A stretch of 41,487 nt of DNA from Pseudomonas sp. R5(2019). GTDB lineage: Bacteria; Pseudomonadota; Gammaproteobacteria; Pseudomonadales; Pseudomonadaceae. The notes below the pieces were generated by a model, which worked only from the letters and a program-made list of their open reading frames with translations, was not told the origin of the DNA and did not search any database. The stretch lies in the NCBI RefSeq assembly GCF_009905435.1, contig NZ_JAAAMT010000048.1, positions 1 to 41,487 of the forward strand, given 5' to 3'. Positions 16,401 to 23,920 of the stretch are shown here, piece after piece (within the stretch, counting starts at the first letter, position 1; every line of letters begins with the position of its first letter). A program made the position numbers and the translations under genes.

Positions 16401-17925
16401 CATCTTGTGCGCCGGGCGCTGCGTCAGAGTCCGGGTTGGCGTGATAGGTGGCGTTGCCGGCCGCATCGAGGATCAGGTAGCCAAAGCAGCCAATGACTTT
16501 CAGGCCCAGCGAACCAACGGCTGGCGCATGGGTGTCGGCACCGGCGCGCACACCCGTGACCACGGCGCCATCGGCGCCCTGCCGGTCATTGGAAAGCAGC
16601 ACATTGCCGCTGATGGAATCGCCCTGGCTGACCGTGGCCACATCAGCGCGTGCGGTCGGCACGTCATCGGTGATATTCACATCGATGGTACCCGTGGCGG
16701 TGCTGCCATCGGTGTCGGTCGCCGTCACTGTGATCGGGTCGGGCAGCGTGTTGGTGCCGCCGGCGTTGGCGTGGGTCTCGTTGTCGACCAGGGTGTAGCG
16801 GTAGGTCACGACACCGGTGGCCGAGTCATACCCGACGATAGTCAGGATATTGTCCAGACCGGTCAGCGCCGATTGCGGGAAGCCCGCCACCACCCCGCTG
16901 CTGATCACGCTGATGCCACCGACCACCAGCGACTGCAAGCCATCGGCTGCCGACACCGTGAAAGTGCCGGTCTGGGTCAACTGCCCGGCATTGGGACTGG
17001 AGCCGTTACACAGGTTGGCCTCATTGACCGTGAGCTCGCCGTTCCTGACGTCGAGGCCATCCAATACAACCGGGTCATTGAAGTTGGTGACGTTCAATAT
17101 CAGGTCGGCGGTGGAGGTGTCGCCATCGGCATCACTGAGTGTGTAGGTGAACCTCTCGATCCCGTTGCCGCCACCGTGCAGATTGATAAAGTCCGGGTCG
17201 GCGGTGTTGAGGGTGTAGAGGTAACTGCCGTCGGCATGCAGCTCCAACGTGCCGTAAGTGCCAATAAATGTCCCGGGCGTGATCGGCCCGCTTGCCAGGC
17301 GGTCTGCACCCTGAGTGTCATTGGGCAGCACCGTGCCGGTCAGTGTCGTGAGTTTTTCCGACGCGGTATCAGGGTGGGTGTCATCGAACGCCTGGGGCAC
17401 ATCGTCGGTCACGTGGACGTCCGGCGAGCCGCCATACAGGTCAGGTACGTCGTAGGTACTGGTCAGGCCAAGGGTCGCAAAGCCGATGTTCGGATCGATA
17501 TGCCCGCCGACTTCATCGAGCAGCACAAAGGTATGGCCGCCGCCCAGCGCGCTGCCCGGGCCAGTTGTCGTCGGCCCCGCCGCAGTCGCTTCGGCGGTCT
17601 GGCTGGGGTCATCGCCGACGGCGATGGCGTGTTGGAGTCGCTCGACATCAGTCAGCTGCGCGTCGCTGGGCGTAACGGTGTCATTGGTTTCGACATGGGG
17701 CGCGCGATGGGCCAGCAGATCACTGGACATCGTCAGGCTGCTCTCGCGGCCCAGGGTCAGCTCCCGACCATTTTCCAGGTGCACCGCGACGGCGCCGCTT
17801 GCGCCGGTTTGCAACTGATCCCCGGCAAACAGGCGGTCGCCTTCGACCAGCACGCGACGGGCGCCATCAGATACCGCGAAAACCTGGCCGATGACTTTGC
17901 TGACCACGCCGATTAATTTAGCCAT
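13453..17925 (-). CDS. LapA/MapA-family type I-secreted adhesin with retention module, VWA and RTX repeats
   Basis: Cell-surface biofilm adhesin, 1490 residues from the ATG at 17925 (GGAGG 7 bases upstream; five earlier residues are unsupported). Domains in order: an N-terminal retention module (1-110), a LapG-type cleavage motif T114-A-A-G117 and Ig-like VCBS/bacterial cadherin-type repeats (about 175-665) with repeated VTDDVP and DADGDTST motifs. A von Willebrand A domain follows (about 680-865) with a complete MIDAS: D688-x-S690-x-S692, T762, D793. The C-terminal region has further repeats, two RTX blocks of GGxGxDxxx nonapeptides (about 1233-1286 and 1338-1375) and a T1SS C-terminal signal (DRLDLSQLLQGE). 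By analogy with LapA, it would be tethered in the TolC pore and freed by LapG. It is small for the family. It is divergent from its presumed exporter operon. Confidence 0.92.
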   Translation of the reverse strand: MAKLIGVVSKVIGQVFAVSDGARRVLVEGDRLFAGDQLQTGASGAVAVHLENGRELTLGRESSLTMSSDLLAHRAPHVETNDTVTPSDAQLTDVERLQHAIAVGDDPSQTAEATAAGPTTTGPGSALGGGHTFVLLDEVGGHIDPNIGFATLGLTSTYDVPDLYGGSPDVHVTDDVPQAFDDTHPDTASEKLTTLTGTVLPNDTQGADRLASGPITPGTFIGTYGTLELHADGSYLYTLNTADPDFINLHGGGNGIERFTYTLSDADGDTSTADLILNVTNFNDPVVLDGLDVRNGELTVNEANLCNGSSPNAGQLTQTGTFTVSAADGLQSLVVGGISVISSGVVAGFPQSALTGLDNILTIVGYDSATGVVTYRYTLVDNETHANAGGTNTLPDPITVTATDTDGSTATGTIDVNITDDVPTARADVATVSQGDSISGNVLLSNDRQGADGAVVTGVRAGADTHAPAVGSLGLKVIGCFGYLILDAAGNATYHANPDSDAAPGAQDVFTYSITDADGDVSTTTITINVADCGPDASIDKEISVFEKALDLIKDGQDLAAGTVTGSDPASSGETASGSLAGSVASGVGALTFSLVGSATGSYGQLQLNSNGTYTYTLTSAPKTTGSPNDGTAGTMSDTFTYKVTDSLGNTSTSSIVVSIVDDVPKVVGAERSVSPGEVDSNLLLIIDVSGSMVDPSGVNGLTRLELAKQAIGALLDKYDDLGDVKVQIVTFSTGAADLTNVWVTVAEAKALIANLQPDGATHYDAAVAMAEAAFNTAGKIAGAQNISYFFSDGNPTNGQNINASDEAAIKSFLDSNDIKSYAIGLGSGVSSTHLNPLAYDGSTHTDTNANIVTHLNALDSVLSGTVQGAPITGSLMSGGTFGADGGYIKSLVVDDSTYTYKPAGTGSIQVDGANKGVFDTVSNSLTIKTNLGGSLLVDMDTGEFTYTPPKDAGTTVTENIGFTASDSDGDSDGDLATANLVVNVYSNGAPVAGADHIITNIFDQTITVPAEALLANDTDPNGDTLTASPTGFVTNWAGKGADFTVGCDINTIRFTGQSASNINNQVKEVARGDFTGTAGSMIAAVIISGWLDKVNAGLNAQDTLQVHLKAGETLNLDHNRALNNIGMQWQLSGDPTYHGIADGGTFTASQDGLYNIHLSNLVNPTGGNAKGDESYKLTMTINYADAHAAAADYHGTYGVSDGHGGTATGAVDITYQSGNTLNGTGLDETLLGGTGDDTLNGGDGNDVLIGGLGDNTLHGGIGDDLLIGGPANDLLDGGDGSDTASYANATAGVTVNLSLNGSQNTLGAGHDTLMAVENLIGSDHNDTLTGDSNANLLSGGKGNDLLIGGDGDDILIGGLGNNTLTGGAGADTFKWQANNSGHDGVTDFTPGIDRLDLSQLLQGENATSASLDDYLHFKVTDNGGVVVSTIEVSSVAGAAPTQTIELAGVDLASHYGVTAGAGGVISAGADTATIINGMLSDHSLKVDTV

Positions 17926-18161
17926 GTGCATTCCTCCCACGCGAAGACATCATCCGTTTCCTGCGCAACGGTGCTGGCGATCACGTGGAGGTGTGGCTGA
18001 AAACCGCTTGGTCGGCTCATTCACTAGTGGGTGAACGGCGCTCCATCGCAAGTAAGCCGGCCCTACCCTGTTCTGGTGGCTGCCATGGAGTCGTCGCCGG
18101 CGACAAATCGTTGATCGCGGTTTCGAATCCCAATTTCAGAGCCGCCAGCGAGGTGTCGCCA

Positions 18162-18206
18162 CACTGTTAAAACAAAAAAACGACAATTTTTTGTCGCCAA
18201 ACAGTG
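18162..18206. promoter_or_regulatory. Nested dyad, possible attenuator or operator upstream of adhesin
   Basis: Outer arms are CACTGTT (18162-18168) and AACAGTG (18200-18206). Inner arms are CGACAA (18181-18186) and TTGTCG (18191-18196) around TTTT. Read on the minus strand toward the adhesin gene, the inner stem is followed by TTTTTTTGTTTT, resembling a weak intrinsic terminator about 250 bases upstream of the adhesin ATG. An operator role is equally possible. Confidence 0.4.
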
Positions 18207-18455
18207 CGTCGTACATCACCTCTTCGCTCGTTCCCCGCCCCTATGCCGCAAGAAAAACCAAGAACGCTTGCAAGGCCCCGAAAAAAAGCCATTTCGGCCG
18301 AATTCACGGGACGCCATGCAATGAACAATGTCTTGGATTTTTTACATCGCATAAGTTTTTTTCCGCATAAGGATTATGAAAAATTCTTCTTAGCTACGTC
18401 CTGAGATGTTCTTAGCTCTGTTGTTACAAGCCTGAAACGGTTTGACCTTTATTTT

Positions 18456-18475
18456 TTCGTCACTTTTTTGACGAA
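18456..18475. promoter_or_regulatory. FleQ-like box upstream of exporter operon
   Basis: A perfect inverted repeat TTCGTCA-cttttt-TGACGAA. Its core GTCA-N6-TGAC (18459-18472) fits the reported 14-base FleQ consensus GTCAnTAAATTGAC at both arms and has a T-rich centre. It ends 32 bases before the start codon of the TolC-type gene. FleQ with c-di-GMP controls lap-type adhesin loci in pseudomonads, so this is a plausible regulatory site. It could also act as an mRNA hairpin. Confidence 0.5.
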
Positions 18476-18507
18476 GTGCAGTAACCAAGACCAGGGAGAT
18501 GTACCTC

Positions 18508-19866
18508 ATGCGCGTATCGAAGCCCATCTACGGCGCGATGTTGTTAGCGATGGCCAGCGCTCCAGCTCAAGCCATGAATCTCACGGAAGCCATTCAAAGC
18601 ACCATTGCAAATCACCCGGAGCTTCAATCCACCTTCAACAACCGCCTCTCTGCTGACGAGGACGTGAAAGTGGCGCGCGGCGGCTACTACCCCAGCGTCG
18701 ATCTCACAGCCGGTTATGGTCGCGAGCGTTCCGACAACCCCACTACCCGTGCTCTGGGCAATCACAACAAGGAAACCCTGAATTACACCCAGTCAGAATT
18801 GCGCCTGCGGCAAATGCTGTTTGATGGTTTCAATACACCCAATGAGGTTGGCCGCACCAAAGCGGTGGTGAACTCGCGGGCCTACTTCGCCCAGGCCACT
18901 GCCCAGGACCTGGCCTTGCGCGCAACCGAGGTTTACCTGGAAGTCCTCAAGCGCCGCGAGCTGGTGACCCTGGCCAAGAACAACCTGCAAGCGCACCTGC
19001 GAGTCAACGACCAGATCGGCCTGCGCAGCCAACGCGGGGTGGGCAGCAACGCCGACCTGGACCAGTCCAAGGCCCGCCGCGCCCTGGCCGAGAACAATTA
19101 CTACACCGCCCAGGTGGACCTGGCAGACGCGCAAGCCAACTTCTTCAGCGCCACCGGGCGGATGCCCGACGAGCTGGAAGCGCCTGTCTCGATCAAGGGG
19201 GAAATGCCGGCCGACCTGACTGAAGCGCGCCAAAGCATGCTGGTCAACAACCCTTACCTGAAATCGGCCCAGGCCGATGTGCAAGCGGCCGAGAAACAGT
19301 ATGAAGTCGCCAAGTCGCCGTTCTATCCACGCTTTGATGCCGAGCTTGCCACCGGCGCCAACAACGACCTGGCCGGCGAAATCGGACACAACAACACCGA
19401 TTGGCGCGCAGGTGTGACGATGAGTTACAACCTGTTCCGCGGCGGCAGCGACAAGGCCCGGCTACAATCGAACGCGCACAAGATCAACCAGGCCATGGAC
19501 ATCCGCAACAATGCCTTGCGCCAGATCAACGAGAACATGTCGCTGGCCTGGAATGCCATGCAAAACGCCCGTCAGCAAACCCCGTATGCCCGTGAATACG
19601 CCGAAACCACCACCCGCGTACGCGCCGCCTACCAGGACCAGTTCGGCCTCGGCCAACGGACCCTGCTCGATCTGCTCGACAGCGAAAACGAGCTGTACAA
19701 CGCCAATCGTCGCTACACCGAAGTCCGCTACACCGAGGAATACGCCATGTACCGGGTGCTGGCCAATATGGGTGAGCTGCTGAACAAGCAGCGCGTTGTA
19801 CTGCCCGCCGAAGCCATTGCCCAAGCGGAAGTCAAAAGTGATGCTCGTCTTCCGGACATGAATTGA
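18508..19866 (+). CDS. TolC-family outer membrane protein of type I secretion (LapE/AggA-like)
   Basis: A 452-residue outer-membrane channel for the adhesin exporter. A signal peptide (MRVSKPIYGAMLLAMASAPAQA) is followed by MNLTEAIQSTIANHPEL, the usual TolC N-terminus, and two repeated helical halves ending with DLLDSENELYNANRRYTE. The length fits the type I secretion TolC family (TIGR01844-like). In LapA systems this protein is both the exit pore and the anchor that holds the adhesin's retention module. The ATG at 18508 is chosen because AGGGAG (18493-18498) overlaps an upstream ATG at 18499. It is first of three genes; the ABC gene follows 26 bases after its stop. Confidence 0.92.
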   Translation: MRVSKPIYGAMLLAMASAPAQAMNLTEAIQSTIANHPELQSTFNNRLSADEDVKVARGGYYPSVDLTAGYGRERSDNPTTRALGNHNKETLNYTQSELRLRQMLFDGFNTPNEVGRTKAVVNSRAYFAQATAQDLALRATEVYLEVLKRRELVTLAKNNLQAHLRVNDQIGLRSQRGVGSNADLDQSKARRALAENNYYTAQVDLADAQANFFSATGRMPDELEAPVSIKGEMPADLTEARQSMLVNNPYLKSAQADVQAAEKQYEVAKSPFYPRFDAELATGANNDLAGEIGHNNTDWRAGVTMSYNLFRGGSDKARLQSNAHKINQAMDIRNNALRQINENMSLAWNAMQNARQQTPYAREYAETTTRVRAAYQDQFGLGQRTLLDLLDSENELYNANRRYTEVRYTEEYAMYRVLANMGELLNKQRVVLPAEAIAQAEVKSDARLPDMN

Positions 19867-19892
19867 CCCATCCTCTGTTGGAGTAGGCCATT

Positions 19893-22049
19893 GTGACGAG
19901 CATGCACTCGGCGGGCACGGCCGCTGATCCGCGTTCGAGCTTCGACGACCCGTTGCTCGACGGGCTGTTGATCCTCTGCAAACTGCACGGCTCGGCTGCC
20001 AGCCGAGCCAGCCTGAGTAGCGGCCTGCCGCTGGCGCAACAACGCCTGAGCCTGGACCTGCTGCCGCGCGCAGCCGCCCGCGCCGGGCTACAGGCGCGGC
20101 TGCTGCGTCGGGATCTGGACGCCATTTCTTCGCTGAACCTGCCGGTGCTGCTGCTGCTCAAAGGTGGTCGTTGCGCGGTCCTGCGACGGCTGGATGAAAA
20201 CGCTCAGGCCTTGATCCTGCCCAGCGAAGCCGAAGGCGGCGAGCAATGGGTAAGCCTGGACGCCTTGAAGGCGCAATACACCGGCCAGGCGCTGTTTGCC
20301 CGTCCCCGGCATGAGCTCGAAGAACTGCGCTCACCGTTGATGCCACGGGTCAACGCCTGGTTTCGCGACACCCTCAAGCTGTCGCGCTGGCTCTACAGCG
20401 ACGCGATTCTGGCCAGTCTGTTGATCAACCTGCTGGGGCTGATGGTGCCGCTGTTCGTGATGCAGACCTACGACCGGGTCGTCCCCAACCAGGCAGTGTC
20501 GACCCTCTGGGTGCTGGCGATCGGCTTACTGATCGGTACAGTGTTCGAGTTGATCCTGCGGGTGGTGCGCGCACACTTGCTGGACCAGGCCGGCAAGCGC
20601 ACTGACCTGATCCTCTCGGCGACCTTGTTCGAACGCATCACCGGCATGGCCATGAAGGCTCGCCCGGCCACGGTGGGCGGCTTCGCCCAGAGCATCCATG
20701 ACTTCCAGGGCCTGCGTGAGTTTCTCACCGCCGTGACCCTGACCAGCATCATTGACCTGCCCTTCGCCTTGCTGATGCTGGTGGTGATCGGCCTGCTCGG
20801 CGGCTGGCTGGTGCTGATCCCGCTGATCGCCTTTCCGCTGACGATCTTCTTCGCCCTGTTTATCCAGGTGCGCCTGCGTGACACCGTGCAGAAAAGCCTG
20901 ACCCTGGGCGCCGCCCGCCAGGCGCTTTTAATCGAAACCCTGGGCGGCCTGGAAACGCTCAAGGCCTGCAGCGCCGAAAGCGAACGCCAATACAAATGGG
21001 AGCAAACCCACGGTGCCCTGACCCGGCTCGACAGCCACGCCCGCAACCTGTCGGCCCTGGCAACCAACGGCACGCTGTTCATCCAACAGTTCTGCGGCAT
21101 GGCCACCATCGTCGCCGGGGTCTACAGCATCATCGCCGGCAACCTCAGCGTCGGCGCCCTGGTGGCTTCCTACATGCTCGGCAGCCGGGTGTTGTCGCCA
21201 CTGGGCCAGATCGCCGGGCTGATTACCCGCTACCAGCAAGCGCAGTTGACCATGCGCAGCACCGATGCCTTGATGTCCCTGCCTCAGGAGCGCGAAGCCG
21301 GCCAGAGGCCGCTGGAGCGCACCCAGCTCAATGGCGCCCTGGAGCTGAGCCACGTGAGCTTTCGCTACGCCGGGCAAAATGCGCCGGCCCTGAACAATGT
21401 CAGCTTCAGCATGAAACCCGGCGAGCGCATCGGCATCATCGGCCGCAGCGGCTCGGGCAAAAGTACCCTGGCGCGGCTGGTGATGGGCTTCTATGCGCCG
21501 GATGAAGGCCAGGTGCTGGTGGACAATCTGGACTTGCGCCAGCTGGACGTGGCCGACCTGCGCCATCAGATCGGTTATGTCGCCCACGACCTGCCACTGC
21601 TGGCTGGCAGCCTGCGCGACAACCTGACCCTGGGGGCACGCTACATCACCGATGCACGGATGCTCGAAGTCGCGGAACTGACCGGCGTCAGCGAATTGGC
21701 CCGCCAGCACCCGCAAGGCTTCGACCGCCCGGTGGGCGAGCGCGGCCAGCTGCTTTCCGGCGGCCAGCGCCAGGCGGTGCTGCTGGCCCGCGCGATGTTG
21801 CTGGAACCACCGATCATGCTGCTCGATGAGCCCACCAGCCACATGGACAACAGCAGCGAAGATGTCCTGCGCCAGCGCCTGCACGGCTGGGTGCAGGGCA
21901 AGACCCTGGTGCTGGTGACTCACCGCACCTCCATGCTCAGCCTGGTCGACCGCCTGCTGGTGCTGGACAACGGCCAGATCGTCGCCGATGGCCCTAAAGC
22001 GTCGGTTATCGAAGCGCTGCGCAAGGGCCTTGTCGGCTCGGCAGTCTAG
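19893..22049 (+). CDS. LapB-like type I secretion ABC permease/ATPase
   Basis: A 718-residue inner-membrane exporter. Residues about 15-140 form a C39-like peptidase domain without the canonical DCG.AC catalytic centre, so it probably binds rather than cuts its substrate. Residues about 165-450 are the six-helix ABC membrane domain. The ATPase has Walker A GRSGSGKST (517-525), signature LSGGQ (621-625), Walker B IMLLDEP (641-647) and switch His677. This is the LapB/RTX-exporter layout. It starts with GTG at 19893 behind GGAG; an ATG at 19902 is the alternative. It lies between the TolC-type and HlyD-type genes and very likely exports the divergent adhesin. Confidence 0.94.
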   Translation: MTSMHSAGTAADPRSSFDDPLLDGLLILCKLHGSAASRASLSSGLPLAQQRLSLDLLPRAAARAGLQARLLRRDLDAISSLNLPVLLLLKGGRCAVLRRLDENAQALILPSEAEGGEQWVSLDALKAQYTGQALFARPRHELEELRSPLMPRVNAWFRDTLKLSRWLYSDAILASLLINLLGLMVPLFVMQTYDRVVPNQAVSTLWVLAIGLLIGTVFELILRVVRAHLLDQAGKRTDLILSATLFERITGMAMKARPATVGGFAQSIHDFQGLREFLTAVTLTSIIDLPFALLMLVVIGLLGGWLVLIPLIAFPLTIFFALFIQVRLRDTVQKSLTLGAARQALLIETLGGLETLKACSAESERQYKWEQTHGALTRLDSHARNLSALATNGTLFIQQFCGMATIVAGVYSIIAGNLSVGALVASYMLGSRVLSPLGQIAGLITRYQQAQLTMRSTDALMSLPQEREAGQRPLERTQLNGALELSHVSFRYAGQNAPALNNVSFSMKPGERIGIIGRSGSGKSTLARLVMGFYAPDEGQVLVDNLDLRQLDVADLRHQIGYVAHDLPLLAGSLRDNLTLGARYITDARMLEVAELTGVSELARQHPQGFDRPVGERGQLLSGGQRQAVLLARAMLLEPPIMLLDEPTSHMDNSSEDVLRQRLHGWVQGKTLVLVTHRTSMLSLVDRLLVLDNGQIVADGPKASVIEALRKGLVGSAV

Positions 22050-22060
22050 GAGTTCAGATC

Positions 22061-23416
22061 ATGTCTGCCAGTCACGGCCTGCGCGGCTACTTCCACAGTT
22101 TCGGCAAGACTGCCGAAAGCGAATACATGCCCGAAGTCGCCGAGGCGGCCCTGCAAGACTCGCCCCGACGCTCGCGGCTGATCGTCTGGCTGACCGCCTT
22201 GCTGATCGTGATCGCGCTGGTCTGGGCGAAGCTTGCGGTGCTCGATGAAGTGACCATGGGCGAAGGCAAGGCCATCCCCTCAAGCAAGGTGCAAGTCATC
22301 CAGAACCTGGAGGGCGGGATCGTCACCGAGATCTTCGTTCGCGAAGGGCAAATTGTGGCCAAGGGCGACACCCTGTTGCGCCTGGATGACACTCGCTTCA
22401 AGTCCAACAAGGGTGAAAGCGAGGCCGACCGGCTGGCACTGACGGCTCAGGTCGAACGCTTGTCCGCCGAAGCCGAAGGCCGGCCGTTTACCGTGTCCGA
22501 GGAGGTGCGCAGCAAGGCCCCGCAGGTGGCCGAAGATGAGCTGTCGCTGTACCAATCGCGGCAACGGCGGCTCAAGAGCGAGCAGAACACCCTGAACGAA
22601 CAACTTCGGCAAAAAACCCAGGAAGTCTCGGAATTTCGTTCCAAGCAGGCGCAGTACCGCTCAAGCCTGGCACTGGTTCAGCAGGAGCTGAACATGAGCA
22701 CCCCACTGGTCGGCACCGGGGCGATTTCGCCGGTGGAGATTCTGCGCTTGAAACGCAGTGCCGTGGAAATTCGAGGCTCGATGGATGCCACCACCCTGGC
22801 CATTCCCCGGGCGGAAGCGGCCATCAACGAGATCAAGAGCAAGATCGACGAATCCGAGCAATCGTTCCGCTCCGAGGCGTCCAAGGAGCTCAACGACAAA
22901 CGCACGGACCTGTCGAAAATCACCGCCTCAAGCATCGCCATCGACGACCGGGTCACCCGCACCACCGTGGTCTCGCCGGTCAAGGGCATCATCAAGCTGC
23001 TCAAGGTCAACACCATCGGCGGCGTGGTCCAGCCGGGCAGCGACCTGGTGGAAATCGTGCCGTTGGAAGACAACCTGCTGATCGAGGCCAAGGTCCGCCC
23101 CCAGGACGTCGCCTTCCTGCACCCTGGCCAGACCGCCATGGTCAAGTTCAGCGCCTATGACTACACCATCTACGGGGGGTTGAAGGCCAGGCTGGAACTG
23201 ATCGGCGCCGACACGGTGAGCGATGACAAGGGCAACAGTTTTTACCTGATCCAGGTGCGCACCGATAAGAACCACTTGGGCGGGGACAGCAAACCGCTGC
23301 TGATTATCCCGGGGATGACGGCGACGGTGGATATCATTACCGGGCAGAAAAGCGTGCTGGATTACTTGCTCAAGCCGGTGCTCAAAGCCCGCACCGAGGC
23401 GCTGCGGGAACGGTGA
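22061..23416 (+). CDS. HlyD-family periplasmic adaptor of type I secretion (LapC-like)
   Basis: A 451-residue membrane fusion protein that bridges the inner-membrane ABC exporter and the TolC-type pore. It has a short cytoplasmic N-terminus, one transmembrane helix (about residues 43-62), then the split lipoyl/barrel-sandwich motif (SSKVQVIQNLEGGIVTEIFV). A long coiled-coil hairpin (about 115-300) follows, then the return strand (VVSPVKGIIKLLKVNTIGGVVQPG) and a beta-barrel C-terminus typical of TIGR01843-type adaptors. It begins 11 bases after the ABC gene with TAGGAG upstream, so it belongs to the same operon. It is followed by the 355-bp inverted repeat. Confidence 0.94.
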   Translation: MSASHGLRGYFHSFGKTAESEYMPEVAEAALQDSPRRSRLIVWLTALLIVIALVWAKLAVLDEVTMGEGKAIPSSKVQVIQNLEGGIVTEIFVREGQIVAKGDTLLRLDDTRFKSNKGESEADRLALTAQVERLSAEAEGRPFTVSEEVRSKAPQVAEDELSLYQSRQRRLKSEQNTLNEQLRQKTQEVSEFRSKQAQYRSSLALVQQELNMSTPLVGTGAISPVEILRLKRSAVEIRGSMDATTLAIPRAEAAINEIKSKIDESEQSFRSEASKELNDKRTDLSKITASSIAIDDRVTRTTVVSPVKGIIKLLKVNTIGGVVQPGSDLVEIVPLEDNLLIEAKVRPQDVAFLHPGQTAMVKFSAYDYTIYGGLKARLELIGADTVSDDKGNSFYLIQVRTDKNHLGGDSKPLLIIPGMTATVDIITGQKSVLDYLLKPVLKARTEALRER

Positions 23417-23504
23417 TACCGCGCTCGACTTCGTCGTGGATGGCGCCTACGCCGGATGGCCGCTGGGCAATTTTTAGGCCTGCGCCACCGCGATCTCCCG
23501 CCCC

Positions 23505-23859
23505 ACAAGCAAGGCTGACAAACCCAATCTCACAGGCCATGGCACGTTGCAACAAATGTGGGAGCGGATTTATCCGCGAAGCGCCGCGTGGGCGGCGCTC
23601 GATTTCGGCAGCGCCGGAAAACCCAAGGCAAGCACTTGGAAGCCTTGATACGGTCCTCAGACAACCCTCTTCATACTGATGGGGCGAGGCGAGGGTGGCC
23701 AGCCAGCAGATCGCATGAGCCGTGTGAAGTGCTTGCCTTGGTTTTTCCATTGTTCTTGAGATCGAGCGCCGCCCGCGCGGCGCTTCGCGGATAAATCCGC
23801 TCCCACATTTGTTGCAACGTGCCATGGCCTGTGAATTTGGAGTTGCCAGCCTTGTTTGT
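23505..23859. repeat. 355-bp long inverted repeat built on REP sequences (MITE/REPIN-like)
   Basis: Arm 1 (23505-23637) and arm 2 (23727-23859) are both 133 bases, inverted and similar over most of their length, with an 89-base non-repeated centre. Each arm carries a REP core (TGTGGGAGCGGATTTATCC...) and matching flanks such as CACAGGCCATGGCACGTTGC and CAAGGCAAGCACTT. The 503-base gap between the HlyD-type gene and the DTW gene is otherwise empty. Apparent ORFs on both strands that share MARCNKCGSGF are products of the symmetry, not genes. Confidence 0.85.
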
Positions 23860-23920
23860 TCGGCTTTAGATCTGTTTGGTTTCGGTGTGGCTATCCCGCA
23901 ATTGCGCGATGAACCAATTT

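Larger units (their letters stand above)
17926..18507. promoter_or_regulatory. 582-bp divergent control region between adhesin and exporter operon
   Basis: No convincing gene lies here; the short ORFs have no start signals or recognisable motifs. Base composition shifts to AT-rich with T and A runs from about 18160 to 18480, unlike the flanking genes. It contains three dyads listed separately or here: TTCAC-N6-GTGAA at 18020-18035 (with the inner palindrome CACTAGTG), the nested dyad at 18162-18206, and the FleQ-like box at 18459-18472. No clean -35/-10 pair could be fixed by eye for either direction. Confidence 0.7.

Noticed and set aside
14935..17916. 993-residue open frame antisense to the adhesin gene
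   Set aside because: It is low in complexity, rich in Arg/Gly/Val/His, and arises from the third-position GC bias of the real gene on the other strand. No start signal or family motif.
18181..18196. Second FleQ box (GACA-N6-TGTC)
   Set aside because: Spacing fits but the arms are GACA/TGTC, not GTCA/TGAC as in the FleQ consensus. Treated as a separate dyad.
23382..23825. ORFs on both strands that share MARCNKCGSGF
   Set aside because: They come from the two arms of the long inverted repeat; the CxxC is a chance translation of the REP core, not a zinc ribbon.
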